Shown here piece after piece: positions 23,921 through 35,065 of a DNA stretch of 64,000 nucleotides. Every line of letters begins with the position of its first letter. Position 1 is the first letter of the stretch. Below the pieces are notes generated by a model. That model was not told the origin of the DNA, made no database searches, and worked only from the letters and a program-made list of their open reading frames with translations. Position numbers and translations under genes: made by a program. The stretch comes from Metopolophium dirhodum (Eukaryota; Arthropoda; Insecta; Hemiptera; Aphididae): assembly GCF_019925205.1 (NCBI RefSeq), contig NC_083560.1:67407266-67471265 (forward strand), in the 5' to 3' direction.

Positions 23921-24217
23921 AATGAGAGGACGCTACACGGACATTTATTGTCTCCGTCTGACGAGTGCATAACAAACAAATTTTACGCAATTTTTAATTT
24001 ACGCAATGTTACATACACAAAATTTGCTAAACAATTGAACTATCGTTTAAAATCTACATACAAACACTGGTAATGTTATTACTATTGAGTTTCATTATAG
24101 GTAGATTCACTCTAATTTTTAAACAAACGAAGCTAAACATGATCTGCTGAGCGTACCTACACTTACACTAGTTAGACGACGAACAACAAATACCTTTGTA
24201 GCAATAAAACTCTCGTT
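23921..24217. mobile_element. TTAA-family MITE, copy 4 (degraded ends)
   Basis: GAGAGGACGCTACAC, TATTGTCTCCGTCTGACGAG and GTGCATAACA at the left; GATCTGCTGAGCG, AACAACAAATACC and CTCTCGTTA at the right. These follow the order of copy 2 (7204-7641). It lies in the first intron of the zinc-finger gene. Confidence 0.6.
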
Positions 24218-24779
24218 AGATGGTGTTAAAGACTCAAAAATGGATAAATTCATTGATACTTACCCAATTTTATCCAATGCTGTACTGTCCTACTACCTAA
24301 GTTGTGTAATATATTAATATATAATAGAAATAATATGTTCCACAGTGTATTGAGTTTTTTTTATTCTTATAAATTATTACTAAAAATTGGCTATTAACAT
24401 TTAGCAATATTTATGTGTTTTCGGTTGATCTATGATTTGATATCACAATTAAATAATAATTAGAATTTATCTTAATAATTTTAAATTTAAATTTTCTTTT
24501 GATACAAATGCCAGTTATGAGTTAAAAACAGTGGTGACTAGAGCAGAGATTACACATTCTGTTACTTTTCAAAAATATTTGTTGAAACACAAACTAATGC
24601 CTTGTTTGGGTACTGTCCTACTTTAAATGAAGTGACACTGGTGCTTAATTTCGATGTTTTAATTTTTGATACCAAACAAGACGTTTTACTATATATACGG
24701 CCTGCAATCTTTCCCCCTCACTTAATGACCAATTTGATTACAAATTATAGATAAATAATTTTACGGTTTATGTTCACAG

Positions 24780-27700
24780 TAATCAAAAAATTATAAAGGA
24801 GGAATTCAGTATGGAAACATCAAAACCATCAATCATTGATTCTTCAATAAATTCTAAGTAAGCAAATATCTACACTGTTAGTGAAACATTAAAAAAATAT
24901 AAAATGTTAACATTTTTAAATTATTTTATTTTATAAAACTAGGTATTGTAATAATTTTTATGATAAATACATTGTATCCGATTTAAATAATAACTGGCTA
25001 CCTACTGAATAAAAAATAATACAATTTTTTTGCAATTTATTTTAGGTATGATTATTTATTCCGGCGTACAGGAATTTTGACGATTCCACTTGTCAGATGT
25101 GATGATCAAGTATTAAAGAAAGTTATTAAACAAGAAAATATTGACGAAAATGGTTATAATAATGATGATACCATATTACAAATGGGGTAAGACTTATATT
25201 TACTTCATAGTGTAATATGACATATACTCCGGCCCACGAGAGTCCATACGTAAACCACGCATCGATACTAATGGTCACTTTTATCCCTATATTTTAAAAA
25301 CTGTCCCTTTTTTTAATTTTAGTTGAATTCACTAATTCACATCCTGTCACTTTTCAAAAATATTTAGTTAAACACAAGCTAATGCTTTGTTTGGGTATTG
25401 TCCTACTTTAAATTAAGTGTGGATTTTTGGTACCAAAATGTAAAATGTTTGCATACCAAACATGACTTTTACTATATATACGGCCTGCAATCTTTCCCCC
25501 ACTAAATGACCAATTTGATTACAAATGATAGGTTAATAATTGTACGGTTTATGTTCACAGTAATCAAGAAATGATAAAGGAGGAATTCAGTATAGAAATA
25601 TCAAAACCATCAATTCAAAACCATCCACTTGTTAGATATGATGATCAAGTATTGAATAAAGTTATTAAACAAGAATATATTGATGAAACAGCCCATAATA
25701 AGATTGATACCATATTACAAATAGGGTAAAATTTATATTTACTTCATAGTGTAATATGACATAAAGGGGGGCTGCTATTGTCACATTTTTTAGATTTGGT
25801 CACTTTTTGTCACTATATTTTAAAAACAGTCATTTTCCCCAATTTTAGCGGTTTATTACTTTTTTTCGTTACAGAAACCGATATAAATTATGTAATCATA
25901 TTCCAAAACTATTTTTTTAAATACTCAATTTTTTTAGAATTAATTTAATTTTACCTAACAAAATAGTATTGATATTAAACTATAATAATATTAATATTGT
26001 ATTAATGGCTTATGATTTCTCAGATATAATTATCATGGTATAACATAGAATTTAAATATATGTGATGACCTCTGACTACACAACTACATAGAACAATTGT
26101 GCCACTATCACAATTATGTATATATATCTGTAATTATGACTAAAAACAGGATTTATATTCTCATTATATTCTCTTAAAAATTTAAAAAATATGCTAAAAT
26201 ATGCAAAATATGCAAAAATAATCAATAAACATCATTATTTGCCTAAATATGCATTTAAAAATTTTTTTTTTCAATATTATTTTAACAGAGGTATTAATTA
26301 GGTATTAAAAGTTGCGTATTCTAATGGAATACTATTGCACTTTAGTGAGAGTTAGAAATAATAAAAAAAAAAAATTGTAAATGTTCAAAAAAAATTTTCT
26401 GGATACCGTAATATTAAAATTTAAAATAAATACAAATTTTTTCTCACAACTTACGAAATATTCCAAAATATGCTAAATGGGTTAAATATTCTCTAACCCA
26501 TAAAATATTCTCAAATATGCAAAAAAAACTTTTTTCTACACATTCATAAGACTGCATAGACCCAGTAACGATATGTAGAAACATATAAATCCGGTCTTTA
26601 ATTATGACTATCTAGGTGTCATTTTTTAAATAGATCTTTTATTTTGTCATTTAAAGATTTTTAAGTTGTTTATTATACTTTTAAATTTTATTAAGTTAAT
26701 TTAATGTTATGTTTTATATTTGTTGCAATTAAATTTATTATAGCCGCATATCAAATTAAATCATATTTTTATCTGATGTTCCGAAAATCTACGGTTCAAG
26801 ATGTGTGGCTCTTAAAAAATGATTCTAGTAATAATAACATTTTGACACAGAAGCAAAAGCAATCAAATACACAGGTTTTTGCATTGCTTATAATATTATA
26901 TATTGCGAGTTAAACTAATTTCAAATTGTTTTACAACATCAAAAGTTATTAAACATATTCATATTCTAAATGAAATTGAGCAATATATTTTAGTTTGTTA
27001 GCTGTTAAAATTGATTTTTATTATAAACAAAAATTGTTCATATAATATATATAAGCGCAACATAATTGTATACATTGTATATATAATAATATTATATATT
27101 ATATTTAGCGATTAGGTTTTATCTGATATGGATATTGTAACATTCTAGTAGTTTGTACTATTCTAAATATATAATAATTCTTAACATGTTGTACACGGTT
27201 ATATCATATAGCATTGATACATAGATAGCCCACAGCTATAGGTACAAATAATGTAATTGCCGTAATTAATAGCGCGACCTCTCTATTGACGGCATTAGTG
27301 ATGTCAATATATAAGAAATAATTTAAATCATAAATAGGCAGTGAAGAATTTATAACTGGGGGTAATGTTAGTGGTCATGCCCCGTATTAATCCAAATACC
27401 TGTTTTGGAATTTTGATAGAAATAAACTGCGATTAGGAAACATCAAACAATACCTATATAATCCTGTATTATATGGTTATTGACAAATACAATTTATTAT
27501 AATATTATAAAATATTAACGCTTCTGCGTTCTCCTCACTGCTCAACCAAAGTGTGAAGAAATGAGACATTAATTAAAACGTAAATTTGACTTTGTAATTT
27601 ATAAAAAGCAAGTTGTAACTTTTGTTATCAACAATTAATTTATAACTAGGGTCCGGAATTAATGTATGCCGTAAAAACGATAAAAAAAATGTCCTAAAAT

Positions 27701-30700
27701 AATGCTCTTAAAAATATTTTATTTTTACAATTACAAATGTATTTAATACATATTTAAATATTTAATGAAGTTAATTAGGTATTATTTTTTACAAATGATT
27801 ATTCAAAAAAAAAAAAATTATCAGTAATGGTTCTTGGTAACATGCAGTTATGACAACAACATAAACTTATTGCTGTATTATCATTCTAAACAATATTAAA
27901 ATAATAACTAATATTATATTAATTTCTACGTTTAACTATTTTATAGATACCGTTCACTTGTGAATCTTAATAATAGTAAAAAAGAGAAATCATTTTTAAA
28001 TATTAAAGATGGCTTAGGTTAACATTTTTATTAACAGTTTTAATCAACAAATCACTGTCAAAAATCAAGTAAATATTGTCTTGTCATTTTTTATAATGAA
28101 CATTCCTATAGTTTGAGTTTTATAAAAACAAATTTTAACTAGGTAAATAAAAGTATTCAATTTGATACTAATATAATATAATTTATTAGTGTGTTAATAC
28201 TAACCACAGTCAATACATTATTAACAATAACAACATAATATAAAATAGTTTTTCTACATTCTTCCAGTTTATAGTTGACCTCCTCCAGACTTTCTACAAC
28301 CAACACTAAATCATCCGCAAATAACATCCACCATGGTACCTCACCTTGTATACTTTTTGTAATTTCGTATATTACTAAAGAAAACAAGGAGGGACTCAAT
28401 GCTGAACCTTGATGCACACCAATTCCAACCCTAAAATCCTCAGTTTCACCCACAAGGCTTTTAACCCTTGTGTTCGCTCCTTCATACATGTCTTCAGTTA
28501 TATTTGCATACGCCTTAGGCAAACCTTTCTTCATCAATGCCCATTTCAAAACCTCTCTAGGAACTCTGTCGTAGGCCTTTTCTAGATCAATAAAAATCAT
28601 ACATAACTTCCTTTTTCTCTCTCTATATTTTTCCATCACTTGTCTTACACAAAATATCGGCTCCATTGTCGACTTGTCGGGCATAAAATCAAACTCACTC
28701 TTTGAAACCGATGTCTCACCTCTAATCCTTAAATCAATAACCTTTTCCTAAATCTTCATAGTGTGACTCATAAGTTATATTCCTCTATAGTTTCCACATT
28801 CCTGTACATCTCCTATTCCTTTGGAAATTGGTATCACATAACTCTTTCTCTAAGCGTCTGGAAATTTTTCCTCCGACTAATAACTTGTTGAAGAATCTCG
28901 ACAACTAGTCTACTCCTAATCTCGCAACACTTTCCAAGTTTCTACCGGTATCGATCTGGACCTACTGCTTTTCTATTTTAATTTTTCTAACCACCCTCCA
29001 CACTTCTTTTTCTATTATGAAATTGACCTTACCTAAGTTCAATTCGCAATGATCTACTTCCTCCCTCGAAAATTTCTCATTTAACAATTTTTCAAAGTAC
29101 CCTTTCCATCTATTCATGATCTCCTTGTCATTTGTTAACACCTTTTTATCTTCGTCTTTTATGCTTCTTACATTTAGTACATCTCTGGTTTGTTTTTCTC
29201 TACTCTTTGCTAGCTTGTACACTTAAATTTCCCCTTCTCTTGTCCCTAATCTCTCATACAACTGATCATATCTTTACTTACTGCTTTTTTTGCTGCCTTA
29301 CGTACATTTTTGTACTTAACCCAATCCTCTCTCTTCCTAGATTTTTGCCAAACTTAAAACAGATTTTTTCTTTGAAATTATGGCTTGCACTTCCTTTTAC
29401 CACCACCATGTTTGTTTATCTTCTGGAATTTTACCTCTGCTTTCACCTAATACTTCCTTAGCCACACTTCTAATATTATTCACAACACTTTCCCACACTC
29501 CGTTTATACTCCCTTCTACATTCATTATACCAATGTCTCTCATCTTCAGTGTAAATAATTTTCATTCTGACCACATAATTTCTACCACCTAATTCTTGCT
29601 TCCTTATTTACTTTTTCCCCTCTGGTCGCTCTCTTTTTAATGTACCAGATCTCCATAACCACAAGTCTATGCTGTGTTGTTACATTTTCACCTGAAATGA
29701 CTTTGCAATCCTTACACTGTTTCGAATTACCTCTTCTCACCATAAAATAATCTATTTGAGACATATTCCTTCCACTTTTATAGGTAAAATAATGTTCTTT
29801 TCTTTTTCTAAAATATGCGTTGACAATTGCCAAATCATATGCTCGAAATCAAGTACTTTCCCTCCTGCATCATATCCGAGACCAAATTCATACCCTCCAT
29901 GTAGGTTTATCTGCCACTCTGTCGTAGCCAGTTCTATCACAGCCTACATGACCATTCATATCACCACCAATCACAATGTCCTCCGCTCCTCGTATTCTCT
30001 GTATTTTTTAATCCATCTCTCTCTAAAATTTTTCTTTCTGACTCCTCGGATCCTATTTGTGGAGCATTCGCATCAACTATATTCCATACCTTTTCTTCCA
30101 CCATCACTTTCGCTAAAATTACTCTTATCACTTTTTCTGAAAACCTCTATTACTTTTCCTTTCATGTCTTTATCTAATATTATTCCTACACCATTCCTTG
30201 TATTTATTTTTTCTGAGTAAAATATTCTGTACCCTTCACCAATCTCCCTTGTTTTCTCTCCCTTCCACTCTGTTTCTTGCACACAACATATATTCACATT
30301 TCTCCTCTTCTGATAATTCTCTGGATCTACCTGTCAGTTACATGTGTTCCTACATTCCATGTACCATATCTCACTTTAAACCTATTCTTCGTACTTAAGC
30401 ATGGATCTACCTCCAACATTTGTGATGCTTTCCCTACACCGTTGACATCACGGGCGTTGGATAGATCCGCACATGTGACTGGTGAAACTGCTACCGCACC
30501 CGCTATCCGGGGTTGTAAAAGTGTAAAAAATCAAAATGTCATGTGAAAATCCGATCATAGGTAAGAGTTGTCAAAGCATAGTCGCACAAGACAGTTGTTT
30601 TTCTCTGTTAAATCAAATATCATCACTTATCGCTTATGACAATTTATTGTTAAGCTTATCGCTTATGACAATTTATTATTAAGCCAACCATACATACCAT

Positions 30701-32175
30701 CATGAACTACCATGCACTACCATCGTGGCACCATCGCAGTTGTGATAGTGTCAAAAACTACTCTAGCGTTACCTGAATTCAGGCTCCCATACTATTATAT
30801 TTAGGCTCTCAATACCTCGATTTCTCATCAACAGTTTTCAACTTTGCGTGGGCTATGTTTAATCAATGCATTAGTACCCTTCGTGTACTATGAAAACCAA
30901 TTTGATTTTGCAGTTGAGTCTATTTGAGATAGACTTACTTACACTTGATTTTATTCCCCTAAAACCTAGAAAAGTAGAAATTTTAATTATAATGTAGTAC
31001 AAATTTGTTGTATGAACAACATCAAATAATTCGCAAATTTTATAATATAATCTGCATAATATTAATTTTTTAAAATTATTTTATTTTTTAGTAATAAAGA
31101 AAAAGAAGTCAACACAACTAACAACAAAATAAAAACTGAAAAAGATATTATTGAGGCATATACATTTGATGGATCCGTTTTCAATGAAGGCTACTCTATG
31201 GGAGTCATTGATTGTTTGAATTTAAGGCAAAATACTTCAACATCCAACACAGCAAATTTGACTAGACGGATTCATATTAGTGAATTTAAAGAGCCATTAT
31301 TTTGTGCATTGTGTAATAAATTATTCTACAAGAAATCAGTCCTGAAAAGACACATACTGCGTCATACCCGTGAAAATACCTATAACAATAGAAATCTGTG
31401 CTATAAATGTAATACTTGCGGTAAAAGGTTTTCTCAAGAAAAACTTTTTAAAACCCATATGAGATTACATACTAAAGAAAAGCCACATGTATGTGATTTC
31501 TGTAATAAAGGGTTTGCTACTTCATCAAGTTTAATTAGGCACATAAGAACACATACTGGTAAAAAACCATACAAGTGTGATATCTGCGATAAAAGCTTAA
31601 CACTATTATCAAGTTTAAAAGATCACAAAAGAATACATACTGGTGAAAAGCCATATAAATGTCTAATATGTGACAAACAATTTAATCAAAAACCAACATT
31701 AAGAAGGCATACAAGGATACATACCAATGATAAACCATATCAGTGCGATTTCTGTAAAAAATTCTTTTCTCAAGCAGTACATTTAAAAGGGCACAAGAGG
31801 ACACATACCTTTGAAAAACCATATAATTGTAAAGTCTGTAATAAGAGCTTCGCTCTTTCAAAAAATTTAAGACTACATACAAGGACACACACTGGAGAAC
31901 ACCCGTATATATGTGATGTCTGCGATAAAAGCTTTGCAGTAATATCAAATTTCAAAGTGCACCAAAGAATACATACGGGAGAAAGGCCCTATTCATGTAA
32001 TTTTTGTAATAAAGCGTTTAATCAACGAATAGATTTGAAAAGGCATACAAGGATACATACGGGAGAAAGGCCCTATTCATGTAATTTTTGTAATAAAGCG
32101 TTTAATCAACGAATAGATTTGAAAAGGCATACAAGGATACATACCGACGATAAGCCACATAAATGTGATCTGTAA
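24780..32175 (+). CDS. C2H2 zinc-finger protein, ten fingers, about 478 aa
   Basis: Exons 24780-24857, 25046-25186, 25561-25725 and 31092-32175; phases (2,2,2) join in frame and all junctions are GT-AG. ATG at 24811 is the first clear start, though a 5' exon could add residues. The N-terminal part is acidic with repeated QVLKKVIKQE and DTILQMG words and no recognised effector domain. The last exon carries ten tandem C2H2 fingers with TGEKPYKC-type linkers: fingers from LFCALCNKLF to YSCNFCNKAFNQRIDLKRHT. Fingers 9 and 10 are identical. It is probably a nuclear DNA-binding regulator; its target is unknown. The frame ends HKCDL, a finger cut off by a 2-bp loss. It could be a host gene from an aphid-expanded family. 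Confidence 0.82.
25340..25760 (+). repeat. Duplicate of the 24560-25240 segment with a fused exon
   Basis: Intronic GTTAAACACAAGCTAATGCT, TACGGCCTGCAATCTTTCCC and the exon start TAATCAAGAAATGATAAAGG repeat the order seen at 24575-24800. The copy has lost the intron that separates 24857 from 25046, so one exon (25561-25725) equals the upstream part of one exon joined to the downstream part of the next. Confidence 0.8.
25730..28200. other. Intron sequence with GCATATTT-rich repeat, no gene
   Basis: AT-rich intronic DNA. At 26160-26560 words such as ATATGCAAAATATGC recur, resembling 4260-4440. A 69-codon plus-strand frame at 26704-26913 has no family resemblance and is probably chance. Confidence 0.4.
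28230..30480 (-). pseudogene. Decayed RTE-clade non-LTR retrotransposon ORF, antisense in a zinc-finger gene intron
   Basis: On the minus strand from about 30410 the fragments read RYGTWNVGT, then ICCVQETEWKGEKTREIG and NGVGIILDKDMKGKVIEV (APE-type endonuclease), a middle linker, and at 28684-28270 a reverse transcriptase with MIFIDLEKAYDRVPREVLKW, VGIGVHQGSALSPSLFSLVI and WWMLFADDLVLV. FADD is the catalytic motif. Stops and frameshifts separate the pieces, and the RT stops shortly after LEECRKTI, losing its C-terminus. Motif wording matches the RTE clade in insects. It lies wholly in the 25726-31091 intron. Confidence 0.85.
31975..32142 (+). repeat. Perfect 84-bp tandem duplication of a zinc finger
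   Basis: Two adjacent 84-bp units (31975-32058 and 32059-32142), each one finger plus its linker. No base difference was seen between them, pointing to a very recent duplication or gene conversion. Confidence 0.9.
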
Positions 32176-32290
32176 TAAAGCGTTTACTTTGGCACTTAAC
32201 AAAAAAAGCCATATAAATGTGTTATCACCGACAAATGGTTTTATCAGCTAGGAAATTTAACAGTGCATAAAATAATACATTAAAAAAAAA
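32160..32290 (+). pseudogene. Decayed continuation of the zinc-finger array
   Basis: Beyond the stop the sequence still reads finger-like in shifted frames: CNKAFTLALN directly after the truncated HKCDL, then KPYKCVITDKWFYQLGNLTV followed by HKIIH. The second copy has lost a cysteine (C-V-I-T in place of C-x2-C). The ancestral array therefore had at least twelve fingers before a 2-bp deletion at about 32170. Confidence 0.75.
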
Positions 32291-32294
32291 CCAT

Positions 32295-33470
32295 TTAGTA
32301 GGATAACTGTGATCAAGAGTTTTTGGAAGTAGAAAATTTGAAGAAGTATACTGCTAAGAGATGTACCGTAAAATGCCTTAAATTACAACATTTGTTTTGG
32401 CAGGTTTTGTACATATGATCTGGCCTTCAGTTTTATTCTGTGTAACCAATATTACTATTAAACCCATGATTATGTTCTAAAAAATAAGCTATTAACATGT
32501 AACTTTATATTCTACAAATATTTATATACCTACCTTATAACGTTATAAACTCATTTAAATAATTTTTTTCCTACATTTGTTTGTGAATGCAACCGTGTAA
32601 TTTGTAATGGTCTTATCTAGATTTTTGTTCAATCTTGCATGACTACGAAAGTTCTATTGCCTTATGGTTAATTTATATTAATTCCGTTACTATGATCCGC
32701 AAAACTTGTTCTCTTTTGAGACAGAGTAAATATAACTGTTCAACCAATGATTATAACATTAAAATATGTTATTAATATATAACATAACTTACTACTAATA
32801 TTTGTATATATAATAATATTATTAACTACCAAATCATATTTTATGTTATAATAAGAAAATAATATAATAAAAATTATCTTAGTTAGTAGGATAACTGTGA
32901 TCAAGAGTTTTTGGAAGTAGAAAATTTGAAGAAGTATACTGCTAAGAGATGTACCGTAAAATGCCTTAAATTACAACATTTGTTTTGGCAGGTTTTGTAC
33001 ATATGATCTGGCCTTCAGTTTTATTCTGTGTAACCAATATTACTATTAAACCCATGATTATGTTCTAAAAAATAAGCTATTAACATGTAACTTTATATTC
33101 TACAAATATTTATATACCTACCTTATAACGTTATAAACTCATTTAAATAATTTTTTTCCTACATTTGTTTGTGAATGCAACCGTGTAATTTGTAATGGTC
33201 TTATCTAGATTTTTGTTCAATCTTGCATGACTACGAAAGTTCTATTGCCTTATGGTTAATTTATATTAATTCCGTTACTATGATCCGCAAAACTTGTTCT
33301 CTTTTGAGACAGAGTAAATATAACTGTTCAACCAATGATTATAACATTAAAATATGTTATTAATATATAACATAACTTACTACTAATATTTGTATATATA
33401 ATAATATAATTAACTACCAAATCATATTTTATGTTATAATAAGAAAATAATATAATAAAAATTATCTTTA
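32295..33470. repeat. 588-bp tandem duplication 3' of the zinc-finger gene
   Basis: TTAGTAGGATAACTGTGATC occurs at 32295 and again at 32883, and the two units are nearly identical over 588 bp; one visible difference is AATATTATT versus AATATAATT near their ends. A third, partial copy is at 33994-34270. No coding capacity. Confidence 0.9.
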
Positions 33471-33883
33471 CTTCTATACAATACATTTATGCAAATTGTG
33501 TTGTACCTCAGTCAACTGTTATTACTTTTTATTAGTTCAAATTGTATTTAATCCTGTTCTCTACTATTTGTTTTAAAATTATATTGTATTTTTTTGAGGA
33601 TTTCTATACCATAATTTGATTTTTTTAATATCCAATTTTCTGATAATTGTGTGTAAGGTAAAATGGTGTACGAAACTACGAAGAAATACGACCCGGGTCG
33701 AGATCCCATTCATATGGTACCAATATACTGTAGATCTATTTACCCAAGTTGGTTTTACATGACAAGTCGATGGATGTATTCGATTAGACATGGTAAAAAT
33801 TTTTTTACGTTTACTGGGATCTCGATAACGCTGGATCGATTTGTCAGCATACACAATAAATATTACTAGTCAAGAAGTATATT

Positions 33884-34375
33884 AAGTAAAAAAATAATCA
33901 CCTCTATCACTTAAATTGTCTCAACCTAAAAAAAATGGGGGAAATAGTAAACTGCTCTGCTAAACGTAACTATAAGGATCGAGTGTATTCGGTGTGCCGT
34001 AAAATGCCTTAAATTACAACATTTGTTTTGGCAGGTTTTGTACATATGATCTGGCCTTCAGTTTTATTCTGTGTAACCAATATTACTATTAAACCCATGA
34101 TTATGTTCTAAAAAATAAGCTATTAACATGTAACTTTATATTCTACAAATATTTATATACCTACCTTATAACGTTATAAACTCATTTAAATAATTTTTTT
34201 CCTACATTTGTTTGTGTAAGCAACCGTGTAATTTGTAATGGTCTTATCTAGATTTTTGTTCAATCTTGCAAAATAATCACCTCTATCACTTAAATTGTCT
34301 CAACCTAAAAAAAATGGGGGAAATAGTAAACTGCTCTGCTAAACGGAACTATAAGGATCGAGTGTATTCGGTGTA
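33884..34375. repeat. Compound duplication (B-A'-B)
   Basis: AATAATCACCTCTATCACTT begins a roughly 105-bp unit at about 33890 and again at 34271, both running to GAGTGTATTCGGTGT. Between them lies a 277-bp partial copy of the 588-bp unit. The arrangement fits one tandem duplication of a B-plus-A' block after the A-A duplication. Confidence 0.8.
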
Positions 34376-34384
34376 CCTTATCAT

Positions 34385-34460
34385 TGGTTTGAGGAGTAAG
34401 TCACTGATGTATGACGTATGTGTTAAATATAAATTCAATGATAATTAATTGTATACGAAA
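34385..34460 (+). repeat. Dispersed repeat R, partial copy
   Basis: GGAGTAAGTCACTGATG, then TTAAATATAAATTCAATGAT and AATTAATTGTATACG, match 12690-12760 with several changes. The ends of the unit are missing. Confidence 0.55.
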
Positions 34461-35057
34461 ATAATTTTAGACAATTTTTAGTCAAAATTAAATTTCAAGT
34501 CTAAAAAATGCTCGGGTAGGTAGTCATAATATTTAAAAAACTCATGTAGAGAAAATACTAAGATAAAAATTTTGTTATCATTTCAAATTACTGGGCCTCA
34601 ATGTTTCTCAACCTTGTGGTCTGCAGTAATTAAATGCTGATGTAGTAAAACAACCTTTCATTTATTTATCTATAAAAAATGAAAAAGCCTACAGCTATTT
34701 CTATAAGGTATTTATCTTGGTTTAACATTGAAAAACACAAGACTTTAAAAGTTAATTATTTTCTTATGATTTCAAACAATTTCTGTATTTAATTTTTAAT
34801 GATACCATGAAAAAAATTATTTTTATGAATAATTTATCGTATCTCGTAGATAGATGTTAAGGGTCTCAGAGCTGGTGAGTTTTTAGTACAAAAACAATCT
34901 TAACAGAAAATATTGCCACGCTCCCAAACGGATTTCGTTAATTTTTTTAAGGACAACATTTTGCAGGTCAGATAAAGCCTTATTTTCTAATTTATAATTA
35001 TACAAGCCAAACTATGCATTTGAATAATACAGAATATTTCTTATTTTTAAATGTACT
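34460..35057. other. Intergenic, no gene seen
   Basis: AT-rich sequence between the duplicated block and the hAT element. No open frame, inverted repeat or RNA gene could be supported. Confidence 0.4.
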
Positions 35058-35065
35058 TTTCTAAC

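Noticed and set aside
26704..26913. 69-codon plus-strand frame
   Set aside because: Hydrophobic, AT-driven composition and no similarity; inside an intron of the zinc-finger gene.
29132..30546. Several Leu/Ser/Pro-rich plus-strand frames
   Set aside because: They are the antisense of the RTE endonuclease and RT fragments.
33579..33869. Overlapping 68- and 91-codon frames on both strands
   Set aside because: No recognisable motif; neither has splice support or a neighbour.
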